This document shows, piece by piece, positions 48,722 through 57,451 of a stretch of DNA of 64,000 nucleotides. The notes under the pieces are model-generated. The model worked only from the letters and a program-made list of their open reading frames with translations. It did no database searches and was not told the DNA's origin. This stretch comes from Pseudoalteromonas piscicida (GTDB lineage Bacteria; Pseudomonadota; Gammaproteobacteria; Enterobacterales; Alteromonadaceae): the NCBI RefSeq assembly GCF_000238315.3, contig NZ_CP011924.1:4176001-4240000 (forward strand), in the 5' to 3' direction. The number at the start of each line of letters is the position of its first letter. Position 1 is the first letter of the stretch. Made by a program: the position numbers and the translations under genes.

Positions 48722-49779
48722 GATTTAGCTCCATGACCATAAGTACGAGGCTGAGTGTAATGATCGATAAGTGGTACTGCCATATTCATGATCACAACTG
48801 CAAATGCAACGGCGTCTGGATAGCCACCAAATTGACGAATAACATAGACTGTTAAGCCGATTGCCGCGCCGTAAATCAGGCGACCTAAGTTAGTGGTAGA
48901 GGCCGACACCGGATCGGTGGCTATAAAAAAGGCACCAAGCATAGCGCCGCCACTTAACAAGTGGAATAGGGTACCGGGCTCTGACTCAGGGGCAATGATA
49001 TAGCCAATTGCGCTAGCAAGGCCAAGACTGGCAATAAAGGCCACTGGAATATGCCAGTTGATCACTTTGGCTTTTAGCAGATAAAGACCACCTAGCAAAA
49101 AGGCCAGGTTAACATATTGCCAACCAAGTCCCGCAAGTGCTCCAAAACCCTGCTTATTCATCGCCTCATTCACGGTTAAGCCTTGCGAGACTGCGGTTTT
49201 TACCGAGTCTAATGGCGTGGCACCAGTCGCACCGTCAATCACCCCTGCACGCCATACGTCAAGTGAGACACCTTGGCTGGTGGACTCGGTAAAGATCATC
49301 GCGAGTTGGTCGACAAAGCTTAGCGACTCTAGCGTGAGTGCTTGAATAGGTGACCATGAAGTCATTTGTACAGGGAAGGAGATCAGCAATAATACATAGG
49401 CCGCCATGGCTGGGTTGAAAAGATTAAAGCCTAGGCCACCGTATAGCTGTTTTACAATTGCGATGGCAAAAAATGCGCCAATGACGGTTATCCACCAAGG
49501 GGCTAGTGGCGGAATACTGATGGCCAGTAGCACAGCAGTGAGCCAAGCACTACCGTCGCTGAGGCTGTGCCATATTGCTCGACCTCTTAGCTTTAGCACT
49601 AGCGCTTCAGCAAGGCTTGCGGTAATAAGCGCCAAAGCCAACTGGATCAATACACCTAAACCAAAATAGTAGGTTTGGACTAAGATCCCGGGAATGCAGG
49701 CTGCCATGACGGTCATCATGATTTTGTTGACTGATTTATGGCTATGATTGTGCGGGGATGAGGCCATGGTTAGTTTCAT
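48718..49779 (-). CDS. rsxD: Rsx/Rnf electron transport complex subunit D
   Basis: 353 aa, about nine membrane segments. DGATGATPLDSVK contains the FMN-linked threonine, and GGLGFNLFNPAMAAYVLLLI is conserved. The start codon overlaps the rsxC stop (ATGA). Confidence 0.95.
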   Translation of the reverse strand: MKLTMASSPHNHSHKSVNKIMMTVMAACIPGILVQTYYFGLGVLIQLALALITASLAEALVLKLRGRAIWHSLSDGSAWLTAVLLAISIPPLAPWWITVIGAFFAIAIVKQLYGGLGFNLFNPAMAAYVLLLISFPVQMTSWSPIQALTLESLSFVDQLAMIFTESTSQGVSLDVWRAGVIDGATGATPLDSVKTAVSQGLTVNEAMNKQGFGALAGLGWQYVNLAFLLGGLYLLKAKVINWHIPVAFIASLGLASAIGYIIAPESEPGTLFHLLSGGAMLGAFFIATDPVSASTTNLGRLIYGAAIGLTVYVIRQFGGYPDAVAFAVVIMNMAVPLIDHYTQPRTYGHGAKS

Positions 49780-52346
49780 GACGGTTCATTTCCTTCTTGT
49801 TCTTTCGCTTGCTTCTTCGCTTTTGCTCTCGCAATTGCGGCTTTAACGGCGGCTTTTTTACGTGCTTCAGGGCTGGCTTGTTGCTGCTCAGATGTGCCCT
49901 CAGCACCTTGCTCTGTACCGCTGGAGTCTGTTTCTGATCCCGCCGTTGGCTCATTTGCTTCTTTGCCTTGCTCACTCACGCTTTCGCCAGCTTCTTGTGC
50001 CTCTTTAGCGGCTTTCTTGGCCTTAGCTCTGGCAATTGCGGCGGCAACGGCGGCTTTACGTGGATCTTCCTCGGCGCTTTGTGTTGGAGCTGCTTCTGCT
50101 TGTTCGCTCACGCTTGCGCCAGCTTCTTCAGCCTCTTTAGCTGCTTTCTTGGCCTTAGCTCTGGCAATTGCGGCAGCAACGGCGGCTTTACGTGGATCTT
50201 CGTCAGCATTATCGGTTTGAGCGCTTTGGACAGCCTCTGCTTGCTCGCCTGTGCTCTCGCCAGCTTCTACCGTCTCTTTAGCAGCTTTCTTGGCCTTAGC
50301 CCTGGCAATTGCGGCAGCAACGGCGGCTTTACGTGGATCTTCCTCGGCGCTTTCTGTTGGGGCGGCTTCTGCTTGTTCGCTCACGCTTGCGCCAGCTTCT
50401 TCCGCCTCTTTAGCAGCTTTCTTGGCCTTAGCTCTGGCAATTGCGGCAGCAACGGCAGCCTTTTTATCGCTTGGCGCTGCATTGGCTTCAAGCTCAGCAG
50501 TGTCTTCTGCGGCTGCTTTTTTGGCTTTAGCCCGGGCGATTGCAGCAGCTACGGCTGCCTTTTTATCATCTGTTGCTGCTGGCTCAGACTCAGATGATGC
50601 TTGGGCTGCGGCCTTTTTCGCCTTTGCACGGGCAATGGCGGCGGCTACTGCGTCTTTTTTATCTGTGCTTTCAGGCTGGTCAGTTTTTTCTTCTTTATAT
50701 TTACGCGCCTGCGCTTTGCGTTTTTCACGCTCTTCTGCAATGGCGCTGTTATCCGGCTCTAATTCGCCGTTCTCACCTCGTTTGGCTTTGGCGCGTGCAA
50801 TCGCAGCTTGGACCGCGGATTTATCTGACTGCTTATCCTTAACGCGTGAGAGTGCTTCTTGCACTTTTTCTTTATCTGCGGCTTTTGGTGCAGCGCCCGC
50901 CGAACGGCGTTTATGTTTATTTTGACGCTCTTCTTGTTCGCGCTCTAAGCGCTCTTTTCTCGCTTCAAAACGCTCTTTAGCACGCTCTGCTTTGACTTGT
51001 TCAAGCTTTTGTTCGCGAATGTCGGCTTTGGCAACTCGATAGTATTGCACCAAGGGGATTTCGCTTGGGCAAACATAAGAGCACGCACCACATTCGATAC
51101 AGTCAAAGAGGTTGTATTCCTCTAATTTTTGGTACTCTTTGCCTTTAGCAAACCATTGTAACTGCTGCGGTAATAAGCTTTGAGGGCAGGCATCTGCACA
51201 GGCACTACAGCGAATACATGCCTTTTCATCACCCGGGATCGCAAGTTCTTGGTTGTCTGGCGCGAGTATACAGTTGGTGGTTTTGACCACAGGGATCCTA
51301 ACCGATGGCAAGGTAAAGCCCATCATTGGACCGCCCATGACTACGCGCTGCGCCTCTACTGGCGAAAAGCCTTGTGAGTCTAGCAGGTGCTTTATTTCAG
51401 TGCCGAGTAAAGCCCACACGTTGCTTGGCTGAGTAATGGTATTACCGGTCACGGTAACTACACGCTCAATAAGTGGTTTACCCTCAAAAATGGCTTGCCA
51501 AATTGCGAACAGTGTTCCAACGTTCTGCACTAGAACGCCGATATCCGCCGGGATCCCAGTGCTTGGCACTTCTTTAGAGGTTAGTAGTTTGACCAGTTGC
51601 TTTTCACCACCAGAGGGGTATTTAGTTGGCACACTACGGACTAGGATATCTGGATTATGCTGAGCTGCTGCGGTGATCGCCGCAATGGCTTCAGGTTTAT
51701 TATCTTCAATGCCAAATAACACTTTTTGTGGCTTCAATATACCTTGTAGCACTTCGACGCCTGCGATGATTTCTTTGGCGTGCTCACGCATCAAACGATC
51801 ATCGGCTGTAATATATGGTTCGCATTCAATGCCATTGACGACTAAAAACTCAATGGGCTTTGGGCTGTCTGCTTTGACATAGGTTGGGAATCCCGCACCG
51901 CCCATACCGGCAATACCAGCTTGGTGGATAATATCGATAAGCTGTTTGTTATCAAGCGTGCTAATGTCGCTAATTGGGTTCATTGGTGTCCACTTATCTT
52001 CACTGTCTGGGCGCAAAATAATACTGAGCTCAGGTAGCGCGGATGGATGCGCCGATGGCATCGGTTTTATCGCTTCAATGATGCCAGATGTGGGAGCGTG
52101 GATGGGCAGCGACCAGTTCGTGCCGGGAGCCGTCAATGCTTGCCCTTTAAGGACGTGATCGCCAGAGTTAACTAACAGGCTACCATTGGCACCAATGTGC
52201 TGCTTTAGGGGCAGGATTAGTTTATCAGGCAAAGGTAAACGAGCAATCGGTTGCTGGTTGGATAATGTCTTTTGCTCTGGTGGATGGATGCCACCTGGGA
52301 ACTGCCACAGTTTTCCGCTTTCTATTTGTTCAAGTAATGTGTCCAC
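49776..52346 (-). CDS. rsxC: Rsx/Rnf electron transport complex subunit C, with long repeat tail
   Basis: 856 aa. The N-terminal NADH/FMN-binding part has AGIAGMGGAGFPTYVK. Two 4Fe-4S ferredoxin motifs follow (CIRCSACADACPQSLLP, CIECGACSYVCPSEIPL). From about residue 470 a charged helical tail contains eight copies of a unit close to AAVAAAIARAKAKKAA, separated by acidic linkers. Such tails are known in gammaproteobacterial RsxC, but their function is unclear. The DNA of the tail (49810-50850) is repetitive and can vary by slippage. Confidence 0.95.
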   Translation of the reverse strand: MDTLLEQIESGKLWQFPGGIHPPEQKTLSNQQPIARLPLPDKLILPLKQHIGANGSLLVNSGDHVLKGQALTAPGTNWSLPIHAPTSGIIEAIKPMPSAHPSALPELSIILRPDSEDKWTPMNPISDISTLDNKQLIDIIHQAGIAGMGGAGFPTYVKADSPKPIEFLVVNGIECEPYITADDRLMREHAKEIIAGVEVLQGILKPQKVLFGIEDNKPEAIAAITAAAQHNPDILVRSVPTKYPSGGEKQLVKLLTSKEVPSTGIPADIGVLVQNVGTLFAIWQAIFEGKPLIERVVTVTGNTITQPSNVWALLGTEIKHLLDSQGFSPVEAQRVVMGGPMMGFTLPSVRIPVVKTTNCILAPDNQELAIPGDEKACIRCSACADACPQSLLPQQLQWFAKGKEYQKLEEYNLFDCIECGACSYVCPSEIPLVQYYRVAKADIREQKLEQVKAERAKERFEARKERLEREQEERQNKHKRRSAGAAPKAADKEKVQEALSRVKDKQSDKSAVQAAIARAKAKRGENGELEPDNSAIAEEREKRKAQARKYKEEKTDQPESTDKKDAVAAAIARAKAKKAAAQASSESEPAATDDKKAAVAAAIARAKAKKAAAEDTAELEANAAPSDKKAAVAAAIARAKAKKAAKEAEEAGASVSEQAEAAPTESAEEDPRKAAVAAAIARAKAKKAAKETVEAGESTGEQAEAVQSAQTDNADEDPRKAAVAAAIARAKAKKAAKEAEEAGASVSEQAEAAPTQSAEEDPRKAAVAAAIARAKAKKAAKEAQEAGESVSEQGKEANEPTAGSETDSSGTEQGAEGTSEQQQASPEARKKAAVKAAIARAKAKKQAKEQEGNEPS

Positions 52347-52355
52347 TTAAACCTC

Positions 52356-52910
52356 TTAATCAATCTGTGTCACAGGAATGGCGTCTAGCTGCCACTTCCA
52401 CGTTTGCTTGGTCTGTGCAACCGGGATCATATCAATACAATCGACCGGGCAGGGCTCGACACACAGATCGCAGCCTGTGCACTCGTCGATGAGCACGGTG
52501 TGCATTTGTCTGGTTGCACCAACGATAGCATCCACGGGGCAAGCTTGAATGCATTTGGTACAGCCAATACATTCGTCTTCACGAATGTAAGCCACCTTCT
52601 TGACCGGCTCTGCGTCTTCTCCGCCAGCCAGTGGCTTTGCTTCTACGCCCATTAAGTCCGCCAGTTTTTTCACTGTTGCTTCACCGCCTGGAGGGCATTT
52701 ATTTACGTCATCGCCATTTGCAATCGCTTCAGCGTACGGTCGACAGCCGGGATAGCCACACTGGCCGCATTGAGTTTGTGGCAGAATGGCGTCTATCTGT
52801 TCAACAATTGGGTTGCTTTCAACTCGGTATTTCACTGCTGCATAGCCAAGCACAATACCAAAAATAAGCGCCAGCGCACCCAGCGCAAGTAATGCGTAAA
52901 GTAATGTCAT
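52356..52910 (-). CDS. rsxB: Rsx/Rnf electron transport complex subunit B
   Basis: 184 aa: N-terminal membrane anchor, CGQCGYPGC cluster motif, then two ferredoxin motifs ([16 protein letters not shown] and [16 protein letters not shown]). Two bases from rsxA. Confidence 0.96.
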   Translation of the reverse strand: MTLLYALLALGALALIFGIVLGYAAVKYRVESNPIVEQIDAILPQTQCGQCGYPGCRPYAEAIANGDDVNKCPPGGEATVKKLADLMGVEAKPLAGGEDAEPVKKVAYIREDECIGCTKCIQACPVDAIVGATRQMHTVLIDECTGCDLCVEPCPVDCIDMIPVAQTKQTWKWQLDAIPVTQID

Positions 52911-52912
52911 AT

Positions 52913-53494
52913 CTAAAACTTAACCAATCCAGAAAAGCCCATAAACGCAAGCGACATAAGTCCTGCGGTGATCATTGCTATCGATGCACCTTTAAACGGT
53001 GTCGGCACGTCAGCGACAGCTAAACGCTCACGCAAAGCGGCAAATAGCACCAAAACCATAGAAAAGCCAACCGCAGCGCCAAAGCCATAGACAGCAGACT
53101 CTAAAAAGGTGTGGTCTTTTTTGATATTAAGTAGTGCGACGCCTAGTACAGCGCAGTTGGTGGTGATCAAAGGTAAGAAAATCCCCAGTAACCGATACAA
53201 GGTTGGACTGGTTTTACGCACCACCATTTCCGTAAATTGTACAACTACCGCGATAACCAAAATAAAGCTCATTGTTCTTAAAAAAGTGAGGTCGAGCGGC
53301 AATAAAATATACTGATTGACCAAATAGCTGGTAACTGAGGCTAGCGTGAGAACAAAGGTGGTCGCTAACGACATTCCCACTGCGGTATCCAATTTTCCAG
53401 ATACCCCCATAAATGGACATAAGCCCAAAAATTGGACTAAAACGAAGTTATTCACCAGCACTGTGCCAATGAGCAACAAAATGTATTCGGTCAT
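52913..53494 (-). CDS. rsxA: Rsx/Rnf electron transport complex subunit A
   Basis: 193 aa, six membrane segments. [18 protein letters not shown] and [16 protein letters not shown] carry the cysteines pairing with RsxE. First gene of the rsxABCDGE-nth operon; its promoter should lie in the 600 bases upstream. Confidence 0.96.
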   Translation of the reverse strand: MTEYILLLIGTVLVNNFVLVQFLGLCPFMGVSGKLDTAVGMSLATTFVLTLASVTSYLVNQYILLPLDLTFLRTMSFILVIAVVVQFTEMVVRKTSPTLYRLLGIFLPLITTNCAVLGVALLNIKKDHTFLESAVYGFGAAVGFSMVLVLFAALRERLAVADVPTPFKGASIAMITAGLMSLAFMGFSGLVKF

Positions 53495-54093
53495 TCCTGC
53501 CTCTATAACTTATTCACTTTATGCGGGTTTTTCCCGTCAAATCGAGGTGATAGTTAACTGTATTAAAGAACTTACTAGGTGCAAGTTTTGAATGGATTTA
53601 ATTTTGCTAAAAATACTTTTTAGTAGAATTAAACCGATAGCACCGTTCCGCTTTGAATTTTTTTAAGTGAAAACATGTGCCTGCTATCATTTTAGCTAGC
53701 GTCTCAAATAGTGTGAGGCTGTAGCTTGTCATATAATGCTGACAGTTTTCATTCAGTTATTAGCAAGTAATCCTAATTCAGAGTTTGCTTATCAGGCTAA
53801 ATAAATGAGCTTTTAGCAATAAAATCATGGTGATAGAATGATTTTATTGCTAGATCTTGGATTACCGCTAGTGCCGAAATAATCTTCAAGCTTATCTTTG
53901 TGAACTTCTTAATACACATGGATAAATTTGAATGATAATTCCTGCCAATAGTAACACAGATTGTAACTAGTGTGGCAAATGATAGTGTGCGAAAGTCAGC
54001 GCGACGGCAGGGGATCAAGGGAAGGGCACACAAGTTGCCCTTGGAACTTTCGTTGAACTTGGATAAGAGGTAAGTTATCCAAGCTCCGGCTTC
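53495..54093. other. Gene-free stretch upstream of rsxA
   Basis: No supported gene. It should contain the rsx promoter and the end of the GGDEF-EAL transcript, which reads away from it. The only clear structure is the inverted repeat at 53814-53852. Confidence 0.6.
53814..53852. repeat. Perfect 15-bp inverted repeat
   Basis: TAGCAATAAAATCAT and ATGATTTTATTGCTA with a 9-base loop. AT-rich with T-runs on both strands; it could be a terminator or the remnant of a small mobile element. Confidence 0.7.
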
Positions 54094-56037
54094 CTAAATT
54101 TCCTTCGGCTTTTCGATGTAATAGCCTTGTACACCGTCCAAACAAAGCGTTTCGACGATGTGTTTCTCTTCTTGGCTCTCGATACCTTCGGCAAATACGT
54201 TGACACCGATACGGTGTGCAAGGTCAACCATTAATCGCATAAAGTATTGATTATTCTTGTCTTCTTCAAGACCCCGAGTATAGCTTGCATCCATTTTGAT
54301 ATAGTCAGGTTTTAAGTCTCTGAAGAACTTAAACGACGTTAAACCCACACCAAAACGCTCAACGGTGATACGAGCGCCGGCACGGTGCACCATATCAATA
54401 AAGCGCTTACTGGCTTTAATATTTTGCTGTAAGCCAAACTCGCTAACTTCAAATACCAATTTAGAGGCTAGATTGGTTTCTTTTAACAAACGACGCTCTA
54501 ACCAGATCACAAATTGATCGTTATGAGCGCTCGATGCGGTAACATTGATCCCAAAATACTTTTCATTAAAGTTACGCGTTTTGATAAGTTCTAGCGAGGT
54601 GTCGATGATCAGCTGATCAATCTCGATGGCCATTTCTAGCTTTTCTGCCATGGCAAGGAAAGAGGCCGTTGGCAGCATCTGTCCTTCTTCAGTTTTGAAG
54701 CGGGATTGGATCTCTGCGTAGGCTTTAGAATTTTTACCAATTGGCATGATATTTTGCATCATCAAGCTAACACGCTTGCTGTTGATCACATCGCGGATCA
54801 CGCGACGCCAGTTTTGGTTGCCAAATCCAGCACTGACATTATTCACTAAGTCAGACTCACGTTGAATATGCCAAGCATTGGCTTGCTTGCTTTGCGCCAT
54901 ACTCATCGCATTATCGACAACCGACAGTAGTTCTCCAAGTGGTTTACCGTTCTCGTAAGGCACGATCCCAGTGTTTGCAACCGATGATAGTTCTTGGTTT
55001 TGCTGGAACTGAGTAAAGCGCGCTTGCAGTGTTTCACCAAACTCTTCCGCTTCTTTACTTGGCACATTGGGTAAGATCACTGCAAAATCTGAGCTATTTA
55101 AACGGAACACTTGGCTGCCGGCATAAGTACCTGTAACGTGCTTGATGATATCCGATACTGACTTAATGTATTCATCGCCTTTTTGATAGCCACGGGTTTG
55201 GTTAATGACCTGTAATTCAGAGCAACGGATCATCGCCAGTGAGCCAAATGCCTTTTTGGCAGACGACTCGATATATTGCTCGTAGTACTCAACAAACATA
55301 TTACGGTTGCCAAGATCCGTAACCACATCTTTATACGCTTCTTGCTTGATAGAGTGGGCGGCATTTTTGATGTCTTCTTGCTTTGACTTTAAAAAGCTAG
55401 CTAAGCGTTTAAAAGAGGGGATTAAATCTTGGCCGAGTTCTGCAACTTTGCCATCGTTAAAGTCAAATTCAATATTGTCGGTAACTTGATTTTGCGTGAT
55501 ATATGAATCTACAGCATTGGCAACTGTCATACTAACGTTGCGATTCAGCTTTTTATAGACGCCTTGCATAAAGAAAACAGGAATAAAGGCAACTAACGCT
55601 GAAATAATGATAAGTAGCAGTAGGGCTTGTTGTAGTAATTGCGCCTGACTTTGTGCATTGATCAAGAATTCGATTTTGATGTCTTTGCTATCGTTAACAG
55701 CAAATTGGGGGCGAATAGCATTGATATTTGATTCTATGAGTTCGGCGATAAAGGGGAGGTTGCTCGGTGTATTGACTTGCAAAACGGTTTGACCGTCAAA
55801 GTCTCGAACAATAAAAGTTGAGAAAACATCTCCGCTATTTAAGGCTTGGCGGATATGTTCAGGAGTAACTTCAGTGAGTTTCTTATCCTTTATATACTCT
55901 GTCACCATGGTATGGGCACTTTGCTGTGCTTTGTTGATTGCAGAGTCAAAACTTGTTGCGAAAAAAAAGCTACCAATCAAGGAGAATAATAGCCAAGAGG
56001 TGACTTGGAGTACGATAAGTTTTTTAAAACCAGCCAT
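54094..56037 (-). CDS. Degenerate GGDEF-EAL membrane protein (LapD/CsrD-like)
   Basis: 647 aa. Membrane segments at about 7-27 and 136-158 enclose a periplasmic part of about 105 residues. The GGDEF region has RLNSSDFAV instead of the signature. In the EAL region the EAL motif is missing and the usual DDFG is ERFG, although FGINVTAS, FEVSEFG, IKMD and AEGIES remain. Both domains should therefore be inactive, which fits a c-di-GMP receptor (LapD type) or an RNA-turnover factor (CsrD type, also about 646 aa). No lapG or msh gene is near to decide. Confidence 0.75.
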   Translation of the reverse strand: MAGFKKLIVLQVTSWLLFSLIGSFFFATSFDSAINKAQQSAHTMVTEYIKDKKLTEVTPEHIRQALNSGDVFSTFIVRDFDGQTVLQVNTPSNLPFIAELIESNINAIRPQFAVNDSKDIKIEFLINAQSQAQLLQQALLLLIIISALVAFIPVFFMQGVYKKLNRNVSMTVANAVDSYITQNQVTDNIEFDFNDGKVAELGQDLIPSFKRLASFLKSKQEDIKNAAHSIKQEAYKDVVTDLGNRNMFVEYYEQYIESSAKKAFGSLAMIRCSELQVINQTRGYQKGDEYIKSVSDIIKHVTGTYAGSQVFRLNSSDFAVILPNVPSKEAEEFGETLQARFTQFQQNQELSSVANTGIVPYENGKPLGELLSVVDNAMSMAQSKQANAWHIQRESDLVNNVSAGFGNQNWRRVIRDVINSKRVSLMMQNIMPIGKNSKAYAEIQSRFKTEEGQMLPTASFLAMAEKLEMAIEIDQLIIDTSLELIKTRNFNEKYFGINVTASSAHNDQFVIWLERRLLKETNLASKLVFEVSEFGLQQNIKASKRFIDMVHRAGARITVERFGVGLTSFKFFRDLKPDYIKMDASYTRGLEEDKNNQYFMRLMVDLAHRIGVNVFAEGIESQEEKHIVETLCLDGVQGYYIEKPKEI

Positions 56038-56223
56038 AGTACGCTTCTTAAAGAGGGTTATTCCATAGTATCGGGTGCATTGCCAATTTCTTTATCAAAT
56101 TCATCGGTTTGATTTTGTCTGGTCGATAAATTACTGAGAAGGTTGTTATTTGAGCAAATGCAGTGAGAATATTGCTTGTAGAGTAGTGTAAATGCTGGAA
56201 AAAGTCTAATGCTTTCGTGGAAT

Positions 56224-56300
56224 TGGCTCCCCCTCCCCGACTCGAACGGGGGACCTGCGGATTAACAGTCCGTCGCTCTAACCAACTGAGCTAAGGGGGA
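56224..56300 (-). tRNA. tRNA-Asn(GTT) 1
   Basis: 77 bases with encoded CCA; anticodon loop CTGTTAA gives anticodon GTT; acceptor stem TCCCCCT pairs with AGGGGGA. Last gene of the transcript. Confidence 0.98.
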
Positions 56301-56319
56301 ATAGTCAAGTGTGAGAATT

Positions 56320-56396
56320 TGGCTCCCCCTCCCCGACTCGAACGGGGGACCTGCGGATTAACAGTCCGTCGCTCTAACCAACTGAGCTAAGGGGGA
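56320..56396 (-). tRNA. tRNA-Asn(GTT) 2
   Basis: Identical to the gene at 56224; 19-base spacer on both sides. Confidence 0.98.
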
Positions 56397-56415
56397 ATAG
56401 TCAAGTGTGAGAATT

Positions 56416-56492
56416 TGGCTCCCCCTCCCCGACTCGAACGGGGGACCTGCGGATTAACAGTCCGTCGCTCTAACCAACTGAGCTAAGGGGGA
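56416..56492 (-). tRNA. tRNA-Asn(GTT) 3
   Basis: Identical gene, 19-base spacers. Confidence 0.98.
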
Positions 56493-56511
56493 ATAGTCAA
56501 GTGTGAGAATT

Positions 56512-56588
56512 TGGCTCCCCCTCCCCGACTCGAACGGGGGACCTGCGGATTAACAGTCCGTCGCTCTAACCAACTGAGCTAAGGGGGA
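56512..56588 (-). tRNA. tRNA-Asn(GTT) 4
   Basis: Identical gene, 19-base spacers. Confidence 0.98.
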
Positions 56589-56607
56589 ATAGTCAAGTGT
56601 GAGAATT

Positions 56608-56684
56608 TGGCTCCCCCTCCCCGACTCGAACGGGGGACCTGCGGATTAACAGTCCGTCGCTCTAACCAACTGAGCTAAGGGGGA
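56608..56684 (-). tRNA. tRNA-Asn(GTT) 5
   Basis: Identical gene; preceded in the transcript by the unusual 47-base spacer. Confidence 0.98.
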
Positions 56685-56731
56685 ACAATTTGGAACTTTG
56701 GGAATGCTCTTTTGAGCAATATCTTATTGAT

Positions 56732-56808
56732 TGGCTCCCCCTCCCCGACTCGAACGGGGGACCTGCGGATTAACAGTCCGTCGCTCTAACCAACTGAGCT
56801 AAGGGGGA
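56732..56808 (-). tRNA. tRNA-Asn(GTT) 6
   Basis: Identical gene, isolated between the two odd spacers. Confidence 0.98.
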
Positions 56809-56842
56809 ACTACAATAAGATGCTGACTTTCCGATAAAGGAG

Positions 56843-56919
56843 TGGCTCCCCCTCCCCGACTCGAACGGGGGACCTGCGGATTAACAGTCCGTCGCTCTAA
56901 CCAACTGAGCTAAGGGGGA
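56843..56919 (-). tRNA. tRNA-Asn(GTT) 7
   Basis: Identical gene; last of the upstream block of six. Confidence 0.98.
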
Positions 56920-56938
56920 ATAGTCAAGTGTGAGAATT

Positions 56939-57015
56939 TGGCTCCCCCTCCCCGACTCGAACGGGGGACCTGCGGATTAACAGTCCGTCGCTCTAACCAA
57001 CTGAGCTAAGGGGGA
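56939..57015 (-). tRNA. tRNA-Asn(GTT) 8
   Basis: Identical gene, 19-base spacers. Confidence 0.98.
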
Positions 57016-57034
57016 ATAGTCAAGTGTGAGAATT

Positions 57035-57111
57035 TGGCTCCCCCTCCCCGACTCGAACGGGGGACCTGCGGATTAACAGTCCGTCGCTCTAACCAACTGA
57101 GCTAAGGGGGA
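57035..57111 (-). tRNA. tRNA-Asn(GTT) 9
   Basis: Identical gene, 19-base spacers. Confidence 0.98.
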
Positions 57112-57130
57112 ATAGTCAAGTGTGAGAATT

Positions 57131-57207
57131 TGGCTCCCCCTCCCCGACTCGAACGGGGGACCTGCGGATTAACAGTCCGTCGCTCTAACCAACTGAGCTA
57201 AGGGGGA
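57131..57207 (-). tRNA. tRNA-Asn(GTT) 10
   Basis: Identical gene, 19-base spacers. Confidence 0.98.
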
Positions 57208-57226
57208 ATAGTCAAGTGTGAGAATT

Positions 57227-57303
57227 TGGCTCCCCCTCCCCGACTCGAACGGGGGACCTGCGGATTAACAGTCCGTCGCTCTAACCAACTGAGCTAAGGG
57301 GGA
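57227..57303 (-). tRNA. tRNA-Asn(GTT) 11
   Basis: Identical gene, 19-base spacers. Confidence 0.98.
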
Positions 57304-57322
57304 ATAGTCAAGTGTGAGAATT

Positions 57323-57399
57323 TGGCTCCCCCTCCCCGACTCGAACGGGGGACCTGCGGATTAACAGTCCGTCGCTCTAACCAACTGAGCTAAGGGGGA
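57323..57399 (-). tRNA. tRNA-Asn(GTT) 12
   Basis: Identical gene; first of the transcript, next to the promoter. Confidence 0.98.
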
Positions 57400-57422
57400 A
57401 GCGTATCTCTCAACGGGGCGAA

Positions 57423-57451
57423 ATATTAATGACGACATTGCAAGGTGTCAA
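57423..57451 (-). promoter_or_regulatory. Sigma70 promoter of the tRNA-Asn array
   Basis: On the minus strand TTGACA (57451-57446), a 17-base spacer, then TAATAT (57428-57423), followed by the GC-rich discriminator TTCGCCCC. Near-consensus boxes and such a discriminator are typical of stringently controlled stable-RNA promoters. Confidence 0.88.

Larger units (their letters stand above)
56224..57399 (-). repeat. Array of twelve identical tRNA-Asn genes
   Basis: Twelve 77-base genes repeat mainly with a 96-base period (19-base spacer, same sequence in nine of eleven gaps). The two odd spacers are 56685-56731 (47 bases) and 56809-56842 (34 bases), splitting the array into five, one and six genes. 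All read on the minus strand from a promoter at 57423-57451. Confidence 0.97.

Noticed and set aside
49894..50925. Several long plus-strand frames rich in Ala, Ser and Leu
   Set aside because: Antisense of the Ala/Lys repeat tail of rsxC; repetitive DNA gives long open frames on both strands.
56224..57399. Regular 96-base repeats that might suggest a CRISPR array
   Set aside because: The repeat is a complete tRNA-Asn gene and the spacers are identical rather than variable; no cas genes are present.
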